The notes below the pieces were generated by a model. It made no database searches, was not told the origin of the DNA, and worked only from the letters and a program-made list of their open reading frames with translations. A stretch of 6,294 nt of DNA from Bacteroidales bacterium (GTDB lineage: Bacteria; Bacteroidota; Bacteroidia; Bacteroidales; BM520): NCBI GenBank assembly GCA_023230285.1, contig JALNXP010000150.1, forward strand, positions 1-6,294, given 5' to 3'. A program made the translations under genes and the position numbers. Position 1 is the first letter of the stretch, and each line of letters begins with the position of its first letter. This document shows, one piece after another, positions 1 to 6,005 of the stretch.

Positions 1-16
1 TAATTATGATTAAACC

Positions 17-43
17 AAAAAAAAGCCGGTAGACCCGGCTTTT
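17..43 (-). terminator. Rho-independent terminator of the FKBP gene
   Basis: Read on the minus strand, a 9-bp perfect stem (AAAAGCCGG / CCGGCTTTT, arms at 43-35 and 29-21) with a 5-base loop is followed by a run of eight T (24-17). It lies 25 bases beyond the stop codon of the FKBP gene. The plus-strand reading also has a short T run after the stem, so it may stop transcription from an unseen gene to the left as well. The GC-rich stem core stands out against very AT-rich surroundings. Confidence 0.9.
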
Positions 44-67
44 ATATATAAAATTCTGTCTTAAAAA

Positions 68-766
68 TTATTTAACATTTACCAATTCGAGGTCAAATAT
101 CAATGTAGAACCTGCAGGAATAGGTAAGCCAAGTCTGTCACCCCATGCTAATTCAGCCGGCATGAAAAATCTGTAAATAGCACCTTCATTCATCAATTTT
201 ATGCCTTCTGCCAATCCCGGAAGTGAAATATCACTAACAGTCATTTCTTCAGGTTCGCCGGTATAAGTATCTTTTTGTAATTTACCGTTCAAAGTATATA
301 TTTTGTAATGAATTTTAACAATGCTGTTTTCTTTAGCTTTTTTACCTGTACCTTCTTTATTCACGATGTAAGACAAGCCACTTGGCAAAGCAATAACGCC
401 GGGTTGAGCATTAACTTTTTCCATCCATTCTTTGCCTGTCTTCAAATTATTTTGATATTGTGCAACTATTTGCTCTGCCTCTCTTTTTTGGAGAACATAG
501 TTGAAAGCTGTAATAAAAGTCTTATACGTTGAATCATTGAAATAATTAACACTGTCTAATCCATCTAACATGCCTTTAATCACAACTTCAGGATTAACTT
601 TATACGGACGTGCCTGTATATCTGTCGCATAATCTTGTCCGACAATATAACTTATGGTATCCGTTAAATTACTAATTGCAATTTTTTCGCGTTGAACAAC
701 TTGAGTATTACAACTTGAAAAAGTGACTACAGCCACCACCATCAATAAAACATTTCTTAATTTCAT
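68..766 (-). CDS. FKBP-type peptidyl-prolyl cis-trans isomerase, lipoprotein
   Basis: This is a 232-residue predicted lipoprotein of the Mip/FkpA type, expected to sit in the periplasm or outer membrane and assist folding of exported proteins. I chose the ATG at 766 rather than the longer frame from 805 because it gives a clean signal peptide: Lys2 and Arg4, a hydrophobic stretch to about residue 16, then FSSC with Cys19 as the lipidated residue. Residues about 28-125 look like the helical FKBP N-terminal dimerisation region. Residues about 137-231 form the FKBP C-terminal domain, with VKIHY (150-154), LPGLAEGIKLM (182-192), AWG (207-209) and IPAGSTLIFDLELV near the end. Compared with FKBP12, the Phe36-Asp37 pair aligns with Gln164-Lys165, Trp59 with Leu185 and Tyr82 with Trp208, so isomerase activity may be weak. 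It has its own promoter and terminator and is probably monocistronic. In Bacteroidetes the gliding protein GldI belongs to the same broad family, but nothing here points to gliding. Confidence 0.9.
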   Translation of the reverse strand: MKLRNVLLMVVAVVTFSSCNTQVVQREKIAISNLTDTISYIVGQDYATDIQARPYKVNPEVVIKGMLDGLDSVNYFNDSTYKTFITAFNYVLQKREAEQIVAQYQNNLKTGKEWMEKVNAQPGVIALPSGLSYIVNKEGTGKKAKENSIVKIHYKIYTLNGKLQKDTYTGEPEEMTVSDISLPGLAEGIKLMNEGAIYRFFMPAELAWGDRLGLPIPAGSTLIFDLELVNVK

Positions 767-840
767 AAATATAATTTTTATAGTTAAACTTCTTATTATA
801 AGCATTTTAAGTTTGACAATCTCAAATGCTGTTTTCAGAG

Positions 841-850
841 TGCAAAGATA
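841..850 (-). promoter_or_regulatory. Bacteroidetes-type promoter of the FKBP gene (-7 element)
   Basis: On the minus strand this reads TATCTTTGCA, an exact match to the Bacteroidetes -7 consensus TAnnTTTG and identical to the elements before dnaN and rpmH. The start of transcription would fall near 835, giving a leader of roughly 70 bases before the ATG at 766. No TTTG is seen at the expected -33 position; the upstream DNA is pure AT-rich sequence. A second, weaker candidate, TATATTTG, lies just upstream (865-858). Confidence 0.65.
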
Positions 851-888
851 ACAAAATCAAATATATTATATATGTTTTTATAAAAATT

Positions 889-1470
889 TTAATGATATTT
901 CCCTTTTATGGTTTTTTCAATAATTTGAGGGAAATATTTGTATTCCAATTCATGAACTTTTGAAGCTAAAATTTCGGAAGTATCATTATCTTCTATCAAA
1001 CATTTAGCTTGAAATATTATTTGTCCTTCATCATAGTTTTTATTAACATAATGAATTGTAATGCCGCTTTCTTTCTCTTTGTTAGCTATTACAGCATCAT
1101 GCACAGCCATTCCATACATGCCTTTGCCGCCATATTTAGGCAACAGCGCAGGATGAATATTGACAATTTTACATGGATAGGCATCAACAATAAAATCGGG
1201 AAGTAAAAGAAGGAAGCCCGCTAAGATGACAAAATCTATCTTGTTGTCTTGTAAAAGTTTAAATACTTTTTCAGGATTTTGAAAATCCTTAGCACTAAAG
1301 ACAAATGCCGGTATATTCATTTTTTTTGCACGTTCTAAGACAAACGCATCTTTTTTGTTGGAGATAATCATTGTTATTTCCACACCGTCTTTTTTTTCAA
1401 AATATTTTGCTATTGCTTCGGCATTTGTACCATTTCCTGAAGCAAATATTGCAATTTTTATATTTGACAT
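889..1470 (-). CDS. purN: Phosphoribosylglycinamide formyltransferase
   Basis: This GAR transformylase of de novo purine synthesis transfers the formyl group of 10-formyltetrahydrofolate to glycinamide ribonucleotide in the cytoplasm. The 193-residue product has the usual family length and one formyltransferase domain. The N-terminal phosphate-binding segment is IFASGNGTNAEAI (residues 8-20). The catalytic triad known from E. coli PurN (Asn106, His108, Asp144) appears here as Asn104 and His106 in VNIHPALLP and Asp147 in NYDEGQI. I prefer the ATG at 1470; a TTG three codons upstream would also keep the frame open but has no support. The gene is transcribed away from dnaN, and a 122-bp gap holding a separate promoter separates it from the downstream FKBP gene, so the two are probably not obligately co-transcribed. 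No other purine gene is visible. Confidence 0.96.
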   Translation of the reverse strand: MSNIKIAIFASGNGTNAEAIAKYFEKKDGVEITMIISNKKDAFVLERAKKMNIPAFVFSAKDFQNPEKVFKLLQDNKIDFVILAGFLLLLPDFIVDAYPCKIVNIHPALLPKYGGKGMYGMAVHDAVIANKEKESGITIHYVNKNYDEGQIIFQAKCLIEDNDTSEILASKVHELEYKYFPQIIEKTIKGKYH

Positions 1471-1526
1471 TTTCAGCAACTGTTATTGGGTTTAAATCAT
1501 CTATATATATGAACATTTTTCATCTG

Positions 1527-1556
1527 CAAAATTACATAAAATAATCTTATTACAAA
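1527..1556 (-). promoter_or_regulatory. Candidate purN promoter
   Basis: On the minus strand TAATTTTG (1534-1527) matches the -7 consensus TAnnTTTG, and TTTG (1556-1553) lies 18 bases upstream as a candidate -33 element, slightly closer than the usual spacing. Transcription would start near 1520, leaving a leader of about 50 bases before the purN ATG at 1470. It is back to back with the dnaN promoter, about 75 bp away. Confidence 0.5.
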
Positions 1557-1629
1557 ATCATTATAAAAACTTCCATAAAAAAAACATTTAAAATCATCGC
1601 CGAATATTAATTTTATCATTATTTATTTT

Positions 1630-1640
1630 TATCTTTGCAG
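1630..1640 (+). promoter_or_regulatory. dnaN promoter (-7 element)
   Basis: TATCTTTGCAG matches the Bacteroidetes -7 consensus TAnnTTTG and lies 36 bases before the dnaN ATG, so the leader would be about 33 bases long. The core TATCTTTGCAGTC (1630-1642) is repeated exactly at the rpmH promoter. No clear TTTG occurs at -33; an AT-rich stretch (1604-1629) takes its place. Confidence 0.7.
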
Positions 1641-1676
1641 TCATAAGTTTTAAAAAAATAACAAACATATCATACC

Positions 1677-2801
1677 ATGAAATTTATCGTATCAAGCAAT
1701 TTGTTGCTGAAGAACTTACAATCTATTGCAGGTATTTTGAATGCGAGAAACACCATGCCTATATTAGATGATTTTCTTTTTGTTCTTAGCAATGGCACAT
1801 TAAAAATTACGGCGTCCGATTTAGAGACGACAATGTCTACCGAGCTTACTGTGGACATTTATGAAGGGGAAGGCACGATAGCCATACCCGCCAAAACACT
1901 TACAGATATGCTTAAAACATTTTCTGACATTCCAATCACTTTTACTATTGACGAAGTTAAGCAATCTGTTGAGATTTCTGCCTGTGACGGCAATTATCGC
2001 ATGTCCGGTCATAACGGTGATGAATTTCCGAAAGCTCCTGAATTTGATGACACAAACAAAATCAGTCTCCCTGCCGATACTCTTACCAACGCCATTTCCA
2101 AAACTTTATTTGCTACAAGTAATGAAGAATTAAGACCGGTAATTACAGGCGTTTTGTTCGATATTTATCCGGAAGAAATAATCTTTGTGGCTACTGATGC
2201 CCATAAATTGGTAAAATATTCCAAAATATCAACAGCGGCTAATGAATCTTCGAGTTTTATAGTTCCCAAAAAGCCTCTTAATCAACTGAAAAACATCTTA
2301 GCCAATACAACTTCTGATGTTGAAATAGAATATAACGCCACCAACGTTACTTTTTCTTTCGACAATATTAAGCTATTCAGCAGGCTGATAAACGGAACTT
2401 TTCCAAATTACGCTTCTATTATTCCTACCAATAATCCCAACACGTTACAAATTGATAAAAACAACTTTATCAATTCATTGCGCAGGGTAAGTTTCTTCGC
2501 CAACCAGTCCACTAATCAAATCAGAATTGCCATCAGTGGTCAAACCATAACCATTTCCGGCGAAGACATAGAATATGCCAGCGAAGCCAAAGAGATTATT
2601 GCATGTGAATATGACGGTTCCGATATAGTAATAGGTTTCAATTCCAGATTTCTTATGGAAATGGTTTCACATGTTGACACTCCTAAAATCAGAGTTGAAT
2701 TATCTGCTCCAAACAGAGCTGCTTTAGTATTACCTGTAGAGGAAGAAGAAAGTGACGAAAAATTAACTATGTTGATTTCACCTGTCATGCTAAACAATTA
2801 A
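1677..2801 (+). CDS. dnaN: DNA polymerase III beta subunit (sliding clamp)
   Basis: The product is the ring-shaped dimeric clamp that holds the replicative polymerase and many repair proteins on DNA. At 374 residues it has the standard length, with three similar clamp domains at about 1-118, 125-240 and 245-374. Family hallmarks include the N-terminal MKFIVSSNLLLKNLQ, the NTMPILDDFLF segment near residue 25, the domain-one SGHNGDEFPKAPEF stretch, and RPVITGVLFDI followed by ATDAHKLV in domain two. The C-terminal LISPVML supplies the Pro369-Val370-Met371 group that lines the partner-binding cleft in this family. The ATG at 1677 follows a good promoter, with no Shine-Dalgarno sequence. The neighbours are not the classical dnaA and recF: purN is divergent, and a dipeptidase gene follows after 34 bp, probably on the same transcript because no terminator lies between. 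The frame is intact and codon use matches the surroundings. Confidence 0.98.
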   Translation: MKFIVSSNLLLKNLQSIAGILNARNTMPILDDFLFVLSNGTLKITASDLETTMSTELTVDIYEGEGTIAIPAKTLTDMLKTFSDIPITFTIDEVKQSVEISACDGNYRMSGHNGDEFPKAPEFDDTNKISLPADTLTNAISKTLFATSNEELRPVITGVLFDIYPEEIIFVATDAHKLVKYSKISTAANESSSFIVPKKPLNQLKNILANTTSDVEIEYNATNVTFSFDNIKLFSRLINGTFPNYASIIPTNNPNTLQIDKNNFINSLRRVSFFANQSTNQIRIAISGQTITISGEDIEYASEAKEIIACEYDGSDIVIGFNSRFLMEMVSHVDTPKIRVELSAPNRAALVLPVEEEESDEKLTMLISPVMLNN

Positions 2802-2826
2802 ACACTAAATGATTAAACATTAAATA
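2797..2826 (+). repeat. 15-bp imperfect tandem duplication across the dnaN stop
   Basis: ATTAAACACTAAATG (2797-2811) is followed directly by ATTAAACATTAAATA (2812-2826), two mismatches in 15. The first copy includes the dnaN stop codon TAA (2799-2801). The second fills most of the spacer before the next start codon at 2836. It probably arose by slippage and has no evident function. Confidence 0.7.
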
Positions 2827-2835
2827 AAAAATAAT

Positions 2836-4311
2836 ATGTCTGAAGAAATAAAAAAATTACAACCGGAAAAATTGTGGAAGAATTTTTACTCTTTAACACA
2901 AACTCCACGCCCCTCTCATCATGAAATTCGTGCTGTAGAATTTCTCAAAAATTTTGGTGAAAGTCTTAATTTAGAAACTACTGTTGATGAATTTGGCAGT
3001 GTTCTCATCCGCAAGCCTGCCACACACGGAATGGAAAACAGAAAAACCGTTATCATTCAAGCACACATTGACATGGTTCCACAAAAGAACGAAGAAGTTC
3101 AGCATAATTTTGAAACCGACCCTATAGATGCTTATATTGATGGTGAATGGGTTACTGCAAGAGATACTACTTTAGGTGCTGACGACGGCATAGGTGTAGC
3201 AGCTGCATTGACCATACTTGAATCTAAAGACATAGCTCACGGTCCTATCGAAGTTTTATTCACAGCTACCGAAGAGACCGGCATGTATGGTGCTAACGGC
3301 TTGAAAGCCGGCTTATTAAAAGGCGACATTTTACTGAACTTAGATTCCGAAACAGAAGGTGAACTGTACATAGGTTGCGCCGGCGGAATTGATGCCAACA
3401 TAGAATTTACTCCTACCAAAATTCCTGTACCGGCTAATTACACGGCACTAAAACTTTATGTCAAAGGACTAAAAGGCGGTCACTCCGGAATGGATATTAA
3501 TTTAGGTAGAGGAAACGCCAACAAAGTCTTATTCAGATATCTGAATATTATTGATAAAAGATGGGACATGGAACTCGCTGACGTGAATGCCGGAAGCCTT
3601 AGAAACGCTATCCCTCGCGAAGCATCTGCAACAATCTTAATCCCGAACAAAAATTTAGACGGTATAAAAGAATGTGTAAAAAAATATGAAGCTGTCGTAA
3701 AAAATGAATTAGGTAAAATTGAACCTAACATGGAAATCGGACTTACTAATGCTGAAATGCCGAAATATATCTTAGATGCTAAAAGTAAATTTAACCTCAT
3801 TAAAAGCGTAATTGCATGTCAAAACGGTGTTATACGCATGAGCGCAAATATGCCGGGATTAGTTGAAACATCAAGTAATCTGGCTATCGTAAAATCAGTT
3901 GACGACAAAATCATAGTTCAATGTCTGATCCGTAGTTCTGTAGACAGTTCAAAAGATGCCTTGGCTTCAAATATAGAAGCTGCATTCTTACTCGCAGACG
4001 CAAAAGTGTCTTTAGATGGTGCTTATCCGGGATGGAAACCAAATACAGACTCCGAAATACTAAAACTCGCTCTTGACATTTACAAACACAATTTCAATAA
4101 CGAAGCTGTTATTACTGCTGTACATGCCGGTCTAGAATGTGGCATCCTCGGAGCTAAATATCTTAACTGGGATATGATATCATTTGGACCTACTATTCAA
4201 CACCCACACAGCCCTGATGAAAGAGTTAATATCGAATCTGTACAGAAATTCTTCAAATTTTTGACACTTATAATAGAGAATATTCCTTTGTCTGATAAAA
4301 AACACGTTTAA
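2836..4311 (+). CDS. pepD: Aminoacyl-histidine dipeptidase (peptidase family M20)
   Basis: This is a cytoplasmic dinuclear zinc aminopeptidase that cleaves Xaa-His dipeptides such as carnosine and other short peptides. The 491-residue length fits the PepD branch of M20. Visible sites are AHIDM with metal ligand His77 and catalytic Asp79; LGADDGIG with bridging Asp116; TATEETG with catalytic Glu146 and ligand Glu147; LNLDSE with ligand Asp170; and GPTIQHPHSPDERV with ligand His458. All lie three residues before the E. coli PepD equivalents. GGHSGMDI (214-221) marks the lid domain, and HAGLECG (430-436) is a PepD-type signature. The start follows an A-rich spacer without a Shine-Dalgarno sequence. 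It ends in two consecutive TAA codons. With only 34 bp and no terminator after dnaN it is probably co-transcribed, though I see no functional link between clamp and peptidase. The exact peptide preference cannot be read from sequence. Confidence 0.95.
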   Translation: MSEEIKKLQPEKLWKNFYSLTQTPRPSHHEIRAVEFLKNFGESLNLETTVDEFGSVLIRKPATHGMENRKTVIIQAHIDMVPQKNEEVQHNFETDPIDAYIDGEWVTARDTTLGADDGIGVAAALTILESKDIAHGPIEVLFTATEETGMYGANGLKAGLLKGDILLNLDSETEGELYIGCAGGIDANIEFTPTKIPVPANYTALKLYVKGLKGGHSGMDINLGRGNANKVLFRYLNIIDKRWDMELADVNAGSLRNAIPREASATILIPNKNLDGIKECVKKYEAVVKNELGKIEPNMEIGLTNAEMPKYILDAKSKFNLIKSVIACQNGVIRMSANMPGLVETSSNLAIVKSVDDKIIVQCLIRSSVDSSKDALASNIEAAFLLADAKVSLDGAYPGWKPNTDSEILKLALDIYKHNFNNEAVITAVHAGLECGILGAKYLNWDMISFGPTIQHPHSPDERVNIESVQKFFKFLTLIIENIPLSDKKHV

Positions 4312-4371
4312 TAAAACATTGAATTAAAGCATTTTACGGACGAAGAAAAAGATTTATCACGTTTTTTAGAT

Positions 4372-4404
4372 AAAAAAATGTTTATATCAAAAAAATGTTA
4401 TATC
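4372..4404 (+). repeat. Near-perfect tandem duplication in the rpmH promoter
   Basis: The 17-base AAAAAAATGTTTATATC (4372-4388) is followed immediately by the 16-base AAAAAAATGTTATATC (4389-4404), which differs only by loss of one T. The second copy runs into the -7 element, and the first spans the position where a -33 element would be. Confidence 0.8.
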
Positions 4405-4411
4405 TTTGCAG
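4372..4411 (+). promoter_or_regulatory. rpmH promoter
   Basis: TATCTTTGCAG (4401-4411) gives an exact TAnnTTTG -7 element 20 bases before the rpmH ATG. Transcription should start near 4413, so the leader is only about 15-18 bases. The upstream part is A/T tracts formed by a duplicated 16-17-bp unit. A weak -33 candidate, TGTTTA (4379-4384), sits in the first copy. GAGAAG (4421-4426) just before the ATG could act as a modest ribosome binding site, which is unusual for this window. Confidence 0.7.
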
Positions 4412-4428
4412 TCCAAATTTGAGAAGAT

Positions 4429-4584
4429 ATGAAACGTACATTTCAACCGTCAAGACGTAAGAGAGTCAACAAACATGGATTTAGACAAAGAATGGCCACT
4501 GCTAACGGCAGAAGGGTATTGGCAAGCAGAAGAGCAAAAGGTAGAAAGAAACTTACTGTCTCTTCCGAAAGAATGTCAAAATAG
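4429..4584 (+). CDS. rpmH: 50S ribosomal protein L34
   Basis: This small, highly basic protein of the large ribosomal subunit binds 23S rRNA. The 51-residue product begins [20 protein letters not shown] and continues with the family signature [19 protein letters not shown] (21-39), then a short tail typical of the slightly longer Bacteroidetes versions. About a third of residues are Arg or Lys. The gene is a single transcription unit, with a strong promoter directly upstream and a perfect hairpin terminator 24 bases after the TAG stop. The usual partner rnpA (RNase P protein) is not downstream; a membrane-protein operon follows instead. dnaN lies 1.6 kb upstream. The identification is secure despite the short length. 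Confidence 0.97.
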   Translation: MKRTFQPSRRKRVNKHGFRQRMATANGRRVLASRRAKGRKKLTVSSERMSK

Positions 4585-4607
4585 TAACTTGTCGATATAT
4601 TGACTAT

Positions 4608-4648
4608 AAAACAAGGAGACCATCTCAAGTAGTCTCCTTGTTTTGTTT
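4608..4648 (+). terminator. Rho-independent terminator of rpmH
   Basis: A perfect 13-bp stem, AAAACAAGGAGAC (4608-4620) with GTCTCCTTGTTTT (4632-4644), encloses an 11-base loop and runs into TTTTGTTT. It begins 24 bases after the rpmH stop and should isolate rpmH from the operon starting at 4684. Because of the A-rich left flank it could also work on the opposite strand. Confidence 0.92.
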
Positions 4649-4683
4649 ACATATATTGAAAATATTTATTTATAAAGACAACA

Positions 4684-4926
4684 ATGAAAACACTTATACT
4701 GATTATACTGATATTATATCTAATATATTTTGTACTCAAGCGTTTTGTATTGCCTGCTATTATAAAACATAATATCAAAAAACAGGATAAATATTATTCC
4801 AAAAACAATGACATTAGTACAAAGGGTCATAAAATCAAATTAAAAAGGACACATAACAAGCCAATACAAAGCGACTTCGGAGAACAAGTTGATTATGAAG
4901 AACTTAGCAAACATAACGAAAATTAA
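4684..4926 (+). CDS. Small single-pass membrane protein, DUF4834-like
   Basis: This 80-residue protein has one N-terminal membrane segment (about residues 3-18, nearly all Leu, Ile, Tyr and Phe), followed by Lys19 and Arg20. That arrangement suggests an inner-membrane anchor with a cytoplasmic tail. The tail is rich in Lys and Asn, probably disordered, and ends in an acidic patch, DFGEQVDYEEL (64-74). The layout (short, N-terminal helix, basic linker, C-terminal VDYEE-like motif) resembles the Bacteroidetes family DUF4834; this is from memory and was not searched. Its function is unknown. The stop overlaps the kdsC start by 32 bases, so it is translationally linked to that gene and may serve envelope or LPS metabolism, which is inference from position only. 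No convincing -7 element lies between the rpmH terminator and its ATG; TATTTATT (4663-4670) is the nearest and is poor. Confidence 0.8.
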   Translation: MKTLILIILILYLIYFVLKRFVLPAIIKHNIKKQDKYYSKNNDISTKGHKIKLKRTHNKPIQSDFGEQVDYEELSKHNEN

Positions 4927-5413
4927 ATGTTTTATATTTGATTATGATGGTGTACTATCTGATGGCAAGGTTTATATGTTACCCAATGGAGAGGGGCTGC
5001 GAAAAACCGATGTCAAAGATGGTTATGCGCTTCATCATGCTGCCAAAAACGGCTATAAAGTTGCAGTCATTTCAGGCGGCAGCGGGGATAACATGAGGCT
5101 ACGCATGAAACATCTTGGCATTCAAGATGTTTTTCTTGGCGTATCTTATAAAATTGAAGCCTTTGAGGATTATCTTCTTTCTAATGATTTAAAAGAAGAG
5201 GAGGTATTATTTATGGGCGATGACATCCCTGATTATGAAGTTATTAAGCGTGCCGGCATCGGAGCATGTCCTACTAATGCGGCAGTTGAGATTAAAGCTA
5301 TTGCTGACTATATTTCTCCATTTAGTGGTGGAAACGGCTGCGTGAGAGATGTAATAGAGCAAATTATGAAGATACAGGGGAAATGGATGTCTGACACAGC
5401 TTTTGTTTGGTAG
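4895..5413 (+). CDS. kdsC: 3-deoxy-D-manno-octulosonate 8-phosphate phosphatase (HAD family)
   Basis: This is a cytoplasmic HAD-superfamily phosphatase that releases phosphate from KDO-8-phosphate, giving KDO for the LPS inner core. The 172-residue product lacks a cap domain, as in the tetrameric C0 class. Motif one is FDYDGVLSDG with nucleophile Asp16 and acid/base Asp18. Motif two is VISGG around Ser60, motif three Lys86 in SYKIEA, and motif four GDDIPD with Asp109, Asp110 and Asp113. SGGNGCVRDVIE (144-155) matches the C-terminal tail that reaches a neighbouring subunit's active site. I chose the ATG at 4895; a TTG at 4889 is in frame but weaker. A GGAGA (4879-4883) lies 11 bases upstream. 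It overlaps the preceding gene by 32 bases and is one base from maf. Related enzymes act on KDN-9-phosphate, so the sugar assignment is likely rather than certain. Confidence 0.92.
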   Translation: MKNLANITKIKCFIFDYDGVLSDGKVYMLPNGEGLRKTDVKDGYALHHAAKNGYKVAVISGGSGDNMRLRMKHLGIQDVFLGVSYKIEAFEDYLLSNDLKEEEVLFMGDDIPDYEVIKRAGIGACPTNAAVEIKAIADYISPFSGGNGCVRDVIEQIMKIQGKWMSDTAFVW

Positions 5414-5414
5414 C

Positions 5415-6005
5415 ATGTTAAATTTTGGAAATAAGAAGGTAATACTCGGCTCGGCTTCGCCTCGCCGCAGGGAACTCATGAAACTTATGGATATTCCGTT
5501 TGAATGCAAAGTGGCTGACTATACCGAACATTTTTACAAACATGATGCTCCCGAAGCTACAGCTCTCGAAATGGCTAAAGGCAAAAATAAAGCCTTGCTC
5601 AACAATTGCTCCGATAATGACATAATCGTTACTGCTGACACCATCGTTTCTATCAACAATTGTATACTCGGCAAACCTAAAGACGTTGTTGAAGCAAAAG
5701 AAATGCTGAAAACACTTCAAGGTAACAAACATACAGTAGTTACCGGAGTATGTATCTCCGACAAAAAAAAATCCGACTGTTTCTCTGTTTCTACAGATGT
5801 ATGGATTAAACATTTAGATGATGCCGAAATTGATTATTATCTCAGCAAATATCAGCCATTAGACAAAGCCGGTGCTTACGGCATTCAAGAATGGATAGGA
5901 GTAATAGGCATAGAAAAAATCGCAGGACCTTATTTTAATGTCATGGGATTACCAACTCAAAAATTATACGAACACTTAAAATCTTTTCTAATTGATGAAG
6001 AATAA
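5415..6005 (+). CDS. maf: Maf-like nucleoside triphosphate pyrophosphatase
   Basis: This Maf/HAM1-type house-cleaning enzyme hydrolyses dTTP, UTP or modified nucleotides to monophosphate and pyrophosphate; some relatives affect septum formation. The 196-residue protein shows the N-terminal phosphate-binding signature SASPRRREL (13-21), the catalytic/metal motif TADT with Asp75, LGKPKD (85-90) and the C-terminal block DKAGAYGIQEW (150-160). The GIQ context is typical of the YhdE-like dTTP/UTP branch rather than the YceF-like m7GTP branch, judged from motif memory. I selected the ATG at 5415, one base after the kdsC stop; the frame also opens at a TTG inside kdsC (5403). surE starts within its last codons, so the three genes are translationally coupled. 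The 5' end has a brief GC-rich patch (5447-5469) that is simply the coding of the SASPRR motif. Confidence 0.94.
   Translation: MLNFGNKKVILGSASPRRRELMKLMDIPFECKVADYTEHFYKHDAPEATALEMAKGKNKALLNNCSDNDIIVTADTIVSINNCILGKPKDVVEAKEMLKTLQGNKHTVVTGVCISDKKKSDCFSVSTDVWIKHLDDAEIDYYLSKYQPLDKAGAYGIQEWIGVIGIEKIAGPYFNVMGLPTQKLYEHLKSFLIDEE

Noticed and set aside
308..532. Plus-strand open frame of 74 codons
   Set aside because: It lies wholly antisense to the FKBP gene, has no promoter or recognisable motif, and its Phe/Cys-rich translation is typical of the reverse of a Lys/Glu-rich coding strand.
875..886. Palindrome TTTTTATAAAAA downstream of purN
   Set aside because: It consists only of A and T with no loop, so it is not a convincing terminator or operator.
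1471..1676. Replication origin near dnaN
   Set aside because: I find no TTATNCACA-type DnaA boxes here or in the region before rpmH (4312-4428), and dnaA and recF are absent.
3480..3800. Minus-strand open frame of 106 codons inside the dipeptidase gene
   Set aside because: It is antisense to a region with clear M20 motifs and strong family identity, so it is a shadow frame.
4353..4374. Possible hairpin TTTATC...GATAAA after pepD as a terminator
   Set aside because: The stem is six AT-rich base pairs with a 10-base loop and would be too unstable; the nearby T and A runs are better explained as the rpmH upstream promoter region.
5447..5469. GC-rich CTCGGCTCGGCTTCGCC-like patch
   Set aside because: It encodes the conserved SASPRR motif of Maf and its arms do not pair well enough for a meaningful hairpin.
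5418..5813. Minus-strand open frame of 131 codons inside maf
   Set aside because: It is antisense to a well-supported Maf protein and shows no domain-like features.
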